Below, in pieces: positions 1 through 12,000 of a stretch of DNA of 64,000 bases (position 1 is its first letter; each line of letters opens with the position of its first letter). A model generated the notes under the pieces. That model was not told where the DNA came from. It saw only the letters and a list, made by a program, of their open reading frames with translations, and did no database searches. The DNA is from Watersipora subatra. Lineage: Eukaryota; Bryozoa; Gymnolaemata; Cheilostomatida; Watersiporidae. The position numbers were made by a program, and so were the translations under genes. The DNA lies in contig NC_088711.1 in assembly GCF_963576615.1 (NCBI RefSeq), forward strand, positions 57,826,248-57,890,247, read 5' to 3'.

Positions 1-48
1 TTGGCTACATTTCTTTACCCAATGAATTTGAGTAACCTGAGCTAGTCT

Positions 49-187
49 AAATCTTTACTATAATAAGAGCCGTGTCCATTTTTCTGTCTAGGCGTTAAGA
101 AAAAAGATCGCACCTCACCGGAATCGAACCCACACATTCAGCGGAGGCATGTAAAGCAGACTGCACTACCACTAAGCCATGCAGCCA
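49..187 (-). repeat. tRNA-derived SINE-like element, family B (minus strand)
   Basis: Read on the minus strand, this stretch has a tRNA-like head with an A-box-like TGGCTTAGTGG and a B-box-like GGTTCGATTCC. It ends in a tail reading CACGGCTCTTATTATAGTAAAGAT. The same tail closes similar elements near 12270, 38104 and 40940, so this is a dispersed family and not a tRNA gene. The acceptor-stem ends do not pair cleanly. Confidence 0.6.
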
Positions 188-2960
188 GTTTGCCACAATA
201 ATTGTACTTATATTCGTTGCAGGTCATGATCACTCAAGCACACATGATCTTCAAGTGTGCTAGTTATCTCATGACATGGCAATGAGGTCGCATGGTGCAG
301 TGGTTAGTGTGCCTTTTGCATAAGTGGTAGTTACTGGTTCATTTCTGGTGTGAAGTGGTTCTTTCATGCATATTTTATTTGATCACTGTAACTGGAAATA
401 CATCAAACAAACAAACATGTAGTGCCTGGGTATTAAAAACCATCTTGTAAACAGTGGCAAGGAATGTACTAGTTGCCATTGGCTGATTTGAGTAGTAAGC
501 TAGTATATGTATGTATTACTAAACTTACTGATAAGAGCCGTGAGAGCAAGCTTTAGTGACGTTGCGCGTAACACAGAGTTGCTATGCGTATTTTAACCCA
601 GATAAAGACTATCTGCCCAATGAATTATTGAACCCATGTAGCTTAATGGGATAGCTTGTTGCCTAGTGAATGGGAGGTTCTGAGATCAAATCCTCTGCGA
701 TGCAGATTTTTCTTTAATAGATTTTAATTGCTATAACAGGACGTAAGGTTTACAAAAACCAACAATGAGATTTGTATAAAGACTGTTTATTTACAAGAGA
801 TTTATAGTTCTTACTGTGAAAGCAAATAACGTTTCAAATCAGGCAGCCATATTTTATCGTGATTCACTAGACTTAAAAGCTTATCAAAATTAATGTTTTA
901 AATAGAGCTTTGTTTGAGCATTTTGTAAAAAATCTGCAGATAAAATAATTAGTTTTGTGGGAATAAACAAAACACTTTTATGTCTATTTTAATGCACTTG
1001 TGTTTACAGTACTAATAAATAGATGAATGTCAATAGAAATGCAGCCAATATGGATGTATTGTCAAGCTAGGAGTTTTTGGCACATATTTGTAAAGGGTAA
1101 CCAAATGCTAGTTTTGTAACGTGACTAACAGCAAATAGCATAAAACAAGATATAAGATACTAGAAATTCCACTGTCATACAGCCCACGACCAAAGTGATA
1201 TTGGAAAAAAAGAAAGGGTACTGATAGTTGAGAAATGCAATATTAGCAGTCAAATGGCACTGCAGCGCAATAGGATAACTGCAATGGTAGCTGTAATGTA
1301 CTGGGTGTGGGTGTTATTATATACAACAAACAGCAATAATGAAAGGAAAAGATTGTATGTTTATATCTCTCCCCCTGCAATAGGAGAAATGCAATATTGG
1401 CCAAGATTAGAAGTAAAATGCATTGATATTATTAGAATAACATATATTATTAATATAGTAATAATATAAAATCGATGCACAATTTTGTTTACATTTAAAA
1501 ACGTCATAGCTAACAATATCAAGAAGTTGTGATATTTATATAGATTTTTAGAAAATCTGTAGAAAATCTGTATTACGTAGTCATTGTTCTGTAGTCATCC
1601 AAACTTATAATTAAATATTGTAATACCCTCATGAGGATCGTTAGAAAAAAAATCATCGCCATTTCCTTTACTTACACTGCGTTGGACATCAGTTAGAATA
1701 CCAAAGCACTCAAAAGTGTCTCAAAAGTACTCAAAAATGTCAGTTACTTTGAAATCGGCAAAAATGAAACGATTTCAGTACTTCTACATTAATTAAAGAA
1801 ACCTTCGGCAATTCGACAATGCTATAGACTGGTGAAATGTGCAAGTTACTTTTCCGTGAAATGCGCACGACTTAATCGTACTATTCTCTGTCGCTCGGCG
1901 TTTCAATTCACGGTCTTAACTTTTATTAAACCAAGCTTGTCAAGCGTTTTGTGAAGACTCAGCCAAATTAATTTGTCTATTTGTGTATAATCCGTTCAGA
2001 TGGGTAAGTTTTAAGAGAATATCGACAATTTACAAAGACTTGGTAACATTTTTAAATAGGCTTACATGTGTTTTGTATCGTTATTATACTTTAACGACTC
2101 TACAAAACGCTAGTTAAATTTGTTTATGAGATTTCGAGACAAGGGTTCGTCTCATTGTTGATGAATAATTTTCGTAAGTTGTGTGCACATGCATTTATCA
2201 TAAAAACTCTCAAACTTCGCTTCGCTCGTTTGGTCGTGGGATAACAAGATATCACAAAAATAAGATATACGATGAGAGAGAATAGATGTATTTACAAAAT
2301 TTGTGAGTACATAAGTTTGATATTGAACCTATAATTAAGTGTCTTCATAAGCAGAAAGGTGCCATGACTCCATAGTCTAGAATATTGATAAGTTATTGAT
2401 GCAAATGTGTTTCGACCCAAACATGGTTCTACTACTCAGGGATGAAACTATTAGAAAATCCAACTCACGCCTTTCAGTATAAACAATATAACTTGCCATG
2501 ACTGACTGATGAATCCACTCACATGTAATTACATGATGCTAAACAAAGTATGTTTATAGCAGTTTTTTCCTAAATTCCAAGTTCCCTCATACACTGTGTT
2601 TATACCATTTATATCGTACCGTTACTTCTAATTGCTGAGGAGGAAGGAGCACTTATACTAGCAGCAGTCGATGACTACAAATGTATTTTCAACTGCTGTC
2701 AGTGTGCTCAGAGAAGTGTGCTCTTTTTGACACAACAAATGATGTTTCGCATGATTAAAATTTTTCACCCATCTGTAGACCACTAACCCGTACATGTTTA
2801 TCTAATTACTCTGGGCTGGGCTCATCAGTAGATCAGTTCCTTGATTGCGTCAAATTGTGTAAACATGAAAATATACTTCATTGGCTGCCCACGGGTATGC
2901 GACTGTTGTCTATTGATATTAAAATTCTAAGTTTTCAAGCAGTTGACAGACCGGCAGCTC
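188..2960. other. Intergenic stretch without a recognised gene
   Basis: Apart from the SINE-like copy near 445-770, I see no domain-bearing reading frame. Open frames here are short and AT-rich without family resemblance. A second weak tRNA-like stretch with a B-box-like GGTTCATTTC lies near 287-350. The 5' untranslated region and promoter of the Toll-like receptor gene probably lie in the right part. A GTAAGT donor-like site near 2003 could end a non-coding first exon, but this is not demonstrable. Confidence 0.4.
445..770 (+). repeat. SINE-like element, family A
   Basis: This copy closely matches 52665-52960 in the same orientation. Shared landmarks are GGCAAGGAATGTACTAG, a stretch with AACCCAGATAAAGACTATCTG, and a tRNA-like block with GTAGCTTAATGGG (A-box-like) and GAGATCAAATC (B-box-like). 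The end reads like the family A tail (TGCTATAAC followed by GGAC). Copies 16497-16865 and 19406-19755 are more diverged relatives. Confidence 0.65.
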
Positions 2961-3006
2961 TGTTCACCCATCGGTGCCGGTAATCAACAGAACTCTTCAT
3001 AGAACA

Positions 3007-3009
3007 ATG
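3007..3009 (+). CDS. Candidate start-codon exon of the Toll-like receptor
   Basis: The main exon opens in phase 0 directly into a signal peptide reading KLIAVLFFGLTLSAICQ but lacks its Met. An upstream exon must therefore end exactly after ATG. At 3007 an ATG is followed at once by GTAAGC, a good donor, giving M-KLIAVLFFG. The exon's 5' end is not defined. Another upstream ATG|GT cannot be excluded. Confidence 0.4.
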
Positions 3010-6000
3010 GTAAGCTTATTATGTGTGTCTAATTGCTTATATAACTTGGCATTAGTAAATCATCAACAAAAATGTTGTTTTTCGTTACATGTCAGAAAAA
3101 GCAGAACGTATTCTACGCTGTCGTTGCTTACAGAGGAACTTTGGCTACAAAATCATTAACAAAACAGTACTTTAATAGATTTAGCCTGTCTTCCTAGCAT
3201 TGAATGAAAATCTCAATGAAAAGCCAAGTTTTTACAATGGCTTGCAAGTTCAGCTTTCATTGGTTTTGTGAGCCAGCTATATGTTTCCATATTTTAAGAA
3301 AATGTTGTAATAACGCTGGCTAAAATAGAATGAACATTTGTAGTCCAATAAAAATGATTTTTGCTAACATGGCGATAGGACAAAGTATAAGGAGTCAACC
3401 AACAAGCCGTGCAACAAATAATTTGCCTTGTTTAGTTATCCAAATAGCTTGCAATAATGATTTAAAACTTACTAAAAAAGCTATTCTAATGTTCTTCATT
3501 CATAAGGATATTTCTAGATGACCTATAAAATATAATTCGTGACACTGCTCTGAAAACATAGGGAAGAGGAACTTTAGTAGGCCTATAGTAGGAAATAAAA
3601 GCAAAGGGCAAAGAGAAAGTTGCTGCTATGTTCAAAGGTCAATATAGCAACGCCAGAGAGCCAAGTTGCTGCCAGCCCTTAACTACTTTACTAGCCGCTA
3701 TCGAAAAACTATGGCAGTTTAGGAAAGGCAAGGTCAGCAGGTCAGCAGATAAATGATTGTCAGTTTTGCAAAGCTGGTATATCTTATAAAGAATGATGGT
3801 TTGACTAACTCCACACGGAAATATTTCAGCCGCTGTAAATAAAGTGTTACATATACACTTTATAATATGTTTAATACTCTGGTTTTAAGTGCTGACATGC
3901 TATGATCATACCAAACAAACTTGCCAAGTTTTGAAAAACCCAAACAAGTGAACCTATGTGCTCGAATGGGGGGGTGACTACTAAATGTTTTAGCATAACT
4001 CAGGCATCGATCTTGAACTTCCTCATTTTGCTCATATTGTGATTTATTGCCAAGGCTTGTCAGACGACAGCCATGCACTCCACTACATTAGACTGCGTCA
4101 ATTTGAGGAAAATCATCAATTACGGTTGAATGGATTGTGGAATTTTAAAGAACAAACCTTAGTTAAAGCTTATATGCATATATTATTGAAATGTTACAGA
4201 ACATTGACACCTCTCAGTTTTTTTTCTCAATTTGCGACCCAGTAGCCAATTTTGTTTAAAAGCTTGCCAGTTGAAGAATATATGTTATGTAAATGTATAA
4301 TAACTTTTTTACAAGGTGGAAGTCTGACAACTATGCGACAACAAGGATGTTAAATAGATAATTCGCATTATAAAATCTCTCCTTTTGTTTATGTATGTCT
4401 AGCTCCAAGTTTATAACCAGCTAAGTTAACCCGATGTCATTGTTTTCACTTTCTCTGCCTAAATGTTTTACCATTTAGCAAGTGCTGAACATCAAGTGCA
4501 AATGCTGTATCAGCCATTTACGAATATCTGCATGGGTAAAACATGTAGTAGGGCTTTAGCACAAAATTTTCAAATTACCAACTTCAAAACTTGGCAAGTT
4601 TATGTTTGCTACGATCATAGCATGTCAGCACTTAAAGCCAGAGTATTAAACATATTATAAAGTGCATATGTAACACTTTACTTACAGCAACTGAAATATT
4701 TCTGTGTGGAGTTAGTCAAACCATCATTATTTATAAGATATAACAACTCTGTAGAGCTGACAAATATGTATGTTAAACAATATTTTGGGAACTGCCACCT
4801 GACTGCAACTCAAAGTTGATAACTCAGTTTTTTTTTAACTTTTCTACTAGTTTTATAAATTTTCAAATCTTTTTATACATTGGATGATTTAAAAGATTTG
4901 CTGCTACCGCTCATTGGATATTTATAATTTTGAGATACGATGTTATAATACAAATCACTTTGCCTTGTTTTTAGTTAATTGTATGAAAGTACAAAAAACT
5001 CGATACATAGCACAAACCATTTTTATCTAGATATACTGACTAGAAATGAGCCCGGCAAAGAGGCGACTGAAGGCAAGTGTATATGTATAGCAAAGAGGTG
5101 ACTGAAGGCAAGTGTATATGTATAGCATGATTGTTTTTTTGTAGAAGCTGATAGCCGTTTTATTCTTTGGGCTCACATTATCAGCCATCTGTCAAGTTTC
5201 TTATGGATTTTGTAAAAGTCATCCTACGCAATGCACTGAATGTGATGGGAGCGCCATTTGTCGAACAAAAGATAAGAAAGATGTCATTCTGCAAGACCTC
5301 CCATCATCTCTCCAGTCGCTTAACATCTTGTATTTGGGAAATGAAAATGCAACCGTTCGTTCATCCATGTTTGACCACTATCCTAATTTAAAGTTCATCA
5401 AACTATCTGGAGCTAATATCGTATCTTTTGAAGAGAACGCGTTCTCCAACCTCAACCATCTCAAAAATCTTTCAATTTACAAAACTAATGTGGAACAATT
5501 TCCAAAAAGGCTTTTTGCTCCTTCAAGCAAAATAATTGCACTCGACTTTGGTAATAATCTTTTGACAGAGATTCCATCACACCTGTTTCAAGATACGCCA
5601 AAACTATATAGACTTGATCTAGGCTTTAATAAGATTGTTCATAGAAATTGTACATCAATCGGTGCAGAGTTTGAAAACTTACCAGATTTACAACAATTCC
5701 AGCTATCTAAAATGAGTTTGTCTGACGAGTGTAAACATCAAGTGCCAGAGGATTTCTTTCGTCCGCTGCATAGCAACGTAACAGACCTTAATTTGACCAT
5801 GTCTAATATTTATCATGGAAGTCAGGCTATATTCGCTAACTTTTCAAAGCTGAAGACGCTTGATATCAGCATTGCCGACAGGTTTACCGAATGTCCAGCA
5901 GACGCGCGCGAGCTGTTTGAGCTTATGCCACCCACATTGCGAAACCTTACTTTTCGTCGGTGGAGATCGAACAACATAATAAACAAAACTTGTATAGTTA

Positions 6001-9000
6001 CTAATGAAACGTTAGGAGGTCTACAGAAGTTGCGCAACCTTACAGCTATAGACGCCATGTTTAGTGATTTCATGTTTGGTGAAAAACTAACCAGACCATT
6101 ATTCACAGGATTTCAAAAGCTTGCTTCTCTGAACATTGCTTACGTTCGTTTTTCAATAATAGAAACTTATCCGTTTGACAACTGTCCAACACTCACTTGC
6201 TTGTGGATGGATGGAAACTCTCTCGGTTCTCGACCTTTTATGTTATTTAAAGATCGGAAAGAATCTCGACTAAAGCGGATAAGCCTGATTGATGCATACA
6301 TCTATTCCGATTATAGCATAACTTATGATGCCCGGTCTCTGTTGAAGGCAGCACCTTTACAAACAATAGACCTACGACGCAACTACATTGTGACGATGCC
6401 AGTATTTTGCGATGAGACTCTTTCCAATGGTTTAACAAAAATAAATCTTGACAGGAACTATCTTAGTGACATTCAGTCTGGTGGTAATCTAGCTGATCAA
6501 TGCTTCTGTTTAAAAAGTTTGAAAACCCTTACTCTTTCACAAAACCGAATAAAAAACGTACGAGGTCTGTGTCAATCGATTACACATCTCGATCTCGCCT
6601 CTAACAGGCTATATCAGCTTTGGAACGATTTCAACCAAGAAGCAATTTCTGATCTTGAAAATCTTAAAGAACTCAACATTGGTAACAATCAGATTTCAAC
6701 CCTCTCTTCAAATTTTACAGCGAAAATGAAAAATTTAAAATATTTTTATGTCGCTCACAATAATTTAACCAGCATAGATTTGCAAAGTTTTCATTTGAAC
6801 ATTATGATAGAAACGCTTGACCTTCGTGCAAATTTTATCCAGAGTTTTAGCCCGACAGTAGTTGAAAGACTTGAAAACTTGAAAAAACTTTTGCTGGAAG
6901 ACAATGTAATCACCTCCATTGATCAAGACCTACTTCCTATTTTAAAAAGGAGCAGCTTAAAAGATTTCGGAATAGTTGGAAACCCTCTATCATGTGACTG
7001 TGATCAAGAGTTCTTTCAAAAATGGCTAAACTCGACTAACAAAGTTCGCTACACGTGGAAGCTCATATGCGATAAGCCAGAAGAATTAAAATCACAGCTT
7101 ATTTATGCATATAAACCAAGAAACTTCGTTTGCCATTGGCGGCAACCGATAGAATTCATTTTGAGTGCATTGGGTGGAGTCATTTTAGCAGGTCTCTTGT
7201 TAAACTATGGTCGCAAATATTACTGGCATATAACTCATCCTATAGTGGTTTTGAAAGCCATCGGCAGATACCTCTCAGATGTACACATTGAAGAGACCTG
7301 TTTATACGACGCGTATGTAATGTACAACTCCGTTTCTGAGGAAGACCAGCTATGGGTTACTAAAGACCTACGACTTGCAATTGAAGATGGTACTAGATCT
7401 GGTAACTCTTCCATGGTTAGTTTGAGCTGATGGTTAGAGTAATTAATAGCATAATAAGCTGTAATCTAGTCTCTGAGTAACTTCAGTATGATTGGAAAAT
7501 TTCAGATGATTGTGAATCTGCAAAAAAGTGTACAATATGTTAAAAAACTTAGGTGAATCCCCAAAGAGTCATCTGTATTTTATATAAAACTCGACTTTCA
7601 TCTGATATTAATGAAGTCCATTACAGTATTTTGTTTATCAACCTGTTCAAATAATGTTAACTACTGACTTGTTTTTTATTGTACGACAACTTTAGTTTAT
7701 ATTGGATATTTTGTAATTTTGCTCACACATCATCGTGGTTTACATTGAGAAGAAAAATTTTAACAAAATCAAACACTTCAGTTTGTATATAAAACCATGT
7801 ACTCAAATTTTTTGCATGGTTTTGCCAGTTTTGCACATTAACAGCAACCAATTTAAGCCAGGCTTGACCTGTTCTGACGCGCTATGACTATATTTGAAAA
7901 GAAAGTTTTTTCCTAAGTTATAAGTTGTGCTACAACCATATTTTCATAATTGTTATATAGTCGGTTATAGTCTGTTTTACATACACTAGTAGTTAGTACA
8001 AAACCCTGCTTGGTTATACTAAAAATTTACTAAGCGCTCACTGTGAACAGTCTTCTTAGATAACACATTGTTTTATAGTGCGCCTAAGTTATGTTAGCTA
8101 GAAATATTGCTTACAGACAGGTTTAAAGCTCTACATAGCAGACAGAGATGCGCTGCCTGGCTGTAATGTCTACACTGAAATGATAAGAGCCATGGAGAAA
8201 AGCAGGAAGATAATTATTGTACTGAGTAATTCCTTTTTGAGAAGACCTAATTGTAAGGGACAAGCTGATTTGGCTGGTGAGTCAGCAGTGGCAGCATTAG
8301 GGCATAAAAATCTCTGACCTGTTATCTTTTAGGAGCTATACAACATCTATATATAAACAATTTTAGGTATAGTAACTTAGACTGTGTGTCTGCTAATAGA
8401 CAGTTTAATGCGTAGTAACTTAGACTGTGTACCTGTTAATAAACATTATCAACAATATCAAGTATAGTATGTAACTTAGAGTGTGTACCTATTTATAAAC
8501 AACTTCAAGTATAGTAATTTAGACTGTGTACCCACTAATAAACATTATCAACAATATCAAGTATAGTAACTCAGACGGTGCTCCTGTTTATAGACAATTT
8601 CAAGTATAATAATTTAGACTGTGATCTGAACCTCGTAGGCAGAGAGTCATATGGTCGAAAGGATTATCAACCAAACAGGATCCTAGTTGTGAAGAGAGAG
8701 GAATTAGATGAACAATGCATTACAGCTCCTTACAATTCTCTCTTAACTGAGACTTCTGTGAAGGTGAGTATAATGTGTTCAAATGTCACTTGTGCAATTA
8801 CCTACACTTAAAAACTTTAGTAAATGCATTCTATGCCTGTAACACAAAGGAGCAGCAATAGTATAGTCAGTGGCACTCTGGACAGGACATCAGAAAAAGC
8901 ATTCAATCTTAAACTGTTCCTGTTACTAGATGATGTTGCCAGAAGATGTTGCTAGGCATTGGTGCCAGGTCAGTCTTCTAGGTGATGTTGCCAGAGGAAA

Positions 9001-12000
9001 TGGCCAGGCGTTGTTGCCAGGTCATGCTTCTAGGTGATTTTGCCAGAGAATATTGTCAGGTGATGTTGTTAGGTGATGTTGTCAGGTAATGCTGTCAAAT
9101 TATGTTGCCAGGTGATGTAGCCAGGTGATGTTGTGAGGTAATGTTGCCAGGTGATGTTGTCAGGTAATGTTGTCAAATTATGTTGCCAAGTGATGTTGCC
9201 AAGTGATGTTGCCAGGTGATGTTGCCAGGTGTTGCTGCCAGGTGTTGTTGCCAGGCCATGTTCCCAGATCATGTTGCCAGGTCATGCTTCTGGGTCATGT
9301 TGCCAGAGGATGTGGTCAGATGTTGTTGCCAGGTGATGCTATCAGGTAATGCTGTCAAGTTATGTTGCCAGGTGATGTTGTCAGGTGTTGTTGCTAGGTG
9401 ATGTTGTCACGTAATGCTGTAAAGTTATGTTGCCAGTTGATGTTGCCAAGTGTTGTTGTCAGGTGATGTTGCCAGGTCATGCTTTTAGGTCATGTTGCCA
9501 GAGGATGTGGTCAGGTGATGTTGCCAGGTGATGTTGTCAGGTAATGCTGTCAAGTTATGTTGCCAGGTGTTGTTGTCAGCTGTTGTTGCCAGATGGTGTT
9601 GTCACGTAATGCTGTAAAGTTATGTTGCCAGGTGTTGTTGCCGGGTGATGTTGCCAGGTCATGCTTCTAGGTCATGTTGCCAGAGGGTGTGGTCAGGTGA
9701 TGTTGCCAGGTGATGTTGTCAGGTAATGCTGTCAAATTATGTTGCCAGGTGATGTTGCCGGGTGATGTTGCCAGGTAATGTTGCCAGGTGATGTTGCCAG
9801 GTCATGCTTCTAGGTCATGTTGCCAGAGGATGTCGTCAGGTGATGTTGCCAGGTGGTGTTGTCAGGTAATGCTGTCAAGCTATGTTGCCAGAAGTTGTTG
9901 CCAGGTGATGTTGCCATGTGATTTTGCCAGGTGATGTTGCAAGGTCATGCTTCTAAGTCATGTTGCCAGAGGATGTTGTCAGGTGATGTTGCCAGGTGAT
10001 GTTGTCACATAATGCTGTCAAGTTATGTTGCCAGGTGGTGATGCCAGGTAATGTTGCCAGGTGATGTTCCCAGGTTTTGTTGCCCGGTCATGTTTTGACG
10101 CGATGTTGCTAGAAGATGTGGTCAGGCGATGTCAGAGGATTCTCCAGTTCAACAGACAGGCATTTACCTAGCACACTACACTGCCCAACTGATTATACGA
10201 TGGAATAGATTGTGCACACCCCTATTGCACATTCCAATCTTTTATGGCTTCACGCTTATCATTTCAGTTATCGTTCTGCGAGAAGCCATACCAGAAAAAA
10301 ATTGCATTTACATGAAAAAAATGCTTAAACTCGTATGGCCAACAAGACTTTCAATCTGTATAAAACTGCAGTATTCACAGCAGACGGTACAGTATGAATT
10401 ATACAAAAATAAAAACAATACACAGAAATAAACAAACACCTTTATCAAAAGTGGTAAATGTTGTATATGTTGGTTAAAAGTAATTTCTTTATGCAAAATC
10501 TTTTGTATTACCTATGCAAGTCCGGGCATTCAGTAGTATTGACATATTCACTATAAAACTATCTGGAAGCTGAATGTCATAAGTTCAAGTCTAGTATGAA
10601 GCAGTATCTTATCTTAATATTTTGTTTTAATAAAAAGTTCTATTACAAACAAGATGTATAGATAGTTTTTTAAAATGGCTCAGTAGCACTTTGACTGTTA
10701 TAAAAAGCCCTTCCTTCATTTTATCGGCACTTGCGTTCTACAATTGTTTTTTGCTTAGGCGCTTTTCCACATATGTAATTTGACCTTTGAACTTGCAACC
10801 CAAAATAACACAATTGATCTATTGGTGGTGCCAAATATTTCCAGCAGCAAATACCACTAATCAGTCTCGCTGCCAGCAAGAATCGCTCTTTTTACTCTAG
10901 CCATATTGAATGGCAGCTCTCCAACTCTCAGTCAAAACATATTTTGCTAGTAGTGTTGCACAAAATCAGCTCATACATATTGGGAAGCCTTTAAAACTTT
11001 TGTACAGTCATTTAAAGGCATGTATATAAAGGCAATCACACTATGTCATCGAGTGTTGGAATTGTACTCTCAACGATTGTTTTCGTTAGTTCGCTGAACA
11101 TTCATGACAGCAGTGTGTACCCCTTTGGGAATGGTGATTAGCTGTCACAGATAGCTTGATCTATGATTTATTTCATGACAGTTGCTAAGGAACTTGTGTT
11201 TTGTCATTTCCGCGAGTCCACTGCATAACCTGTTTTGCCGCTGCCTATTCGCTTATGTAAACACGGATAGGTTTGTGGCAGTGGAAATATTGTTATCACA
11301 GAAGCCATACGCGATATAGTGTAGACTAGCCATTACTCATCTTGTTAGAGGAGTGATGGTAATAGCATGCAAGCCTTACAGCTAGATTTGCACTTCCGGT
11401 AAACCAAACCAATCATGAGTTGTGTCATCTAAAAGGGCAGCAAGGATTTTCGCAGCCGTCGGTTCTGTTTGAAGATCATTATAAACTATGGAAAGATATT
11501 CAAATCCTACTAGACTATTTAAAAAATGGAGCTGACACATATTAATCTTTACTAGTCTAGTTTACTAGTCTAGTGTGTCATAAGAGATTGTCATGTGCAC
11601 CAATAAAGTTCAGAGAATAACCATTCGCATGATTACTCTGTGCAAATTTTTGTTAATGTTTGATTGGCACAAGTTTTAGCATTTTGGGCCACTTAGCTCA
11701 ATTTTGAGAGTTCAAATCTTATAAGAAGCGATCTTTTATCTCAGCCTGAAACCCTGACTTTAGATGAACAGACAGACATAGTCATTTTATACTGAAGGTT
11801 TTTATCAAATAGTTTCATACAGAAGTATAAAGTTGCGATATAAATACTATACTAGTACTTGAATGTGCCGTGAGAGATCATCCGGTGTCAATGAAGCAAA
11901 AACTATAAGTATATGGATAATCTTTACTATAATATGAGCCATATCCCTCCATTCATCTGTTTGATGCCACGTGAATAGTGTGGGATGTGAACTTAAGTAC

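Noticed and set aside
110..186. Genuine tRNA gene (also the tRNA-like blocks near 630, 14990, 18080 and 57830)
   Set aside because: Acceptor stems do not pair and anticodon arms are not clean. The blocks sit in dispersed elements with shared tails, which fits SINEs.
7402..7430. Stop at 7430 as evidence that the Toll-like receptor is a truncated pseudogene
   Set aside because: A donor at 7401 and three downstream exons restore a complete TIR with matching phases and conserved boxes.
9069..9401. Overlapping opposite-strand frames in the 13-bp minisatellite
   Set aside because: Products of the repeat period, low-complexity and inside an intron.
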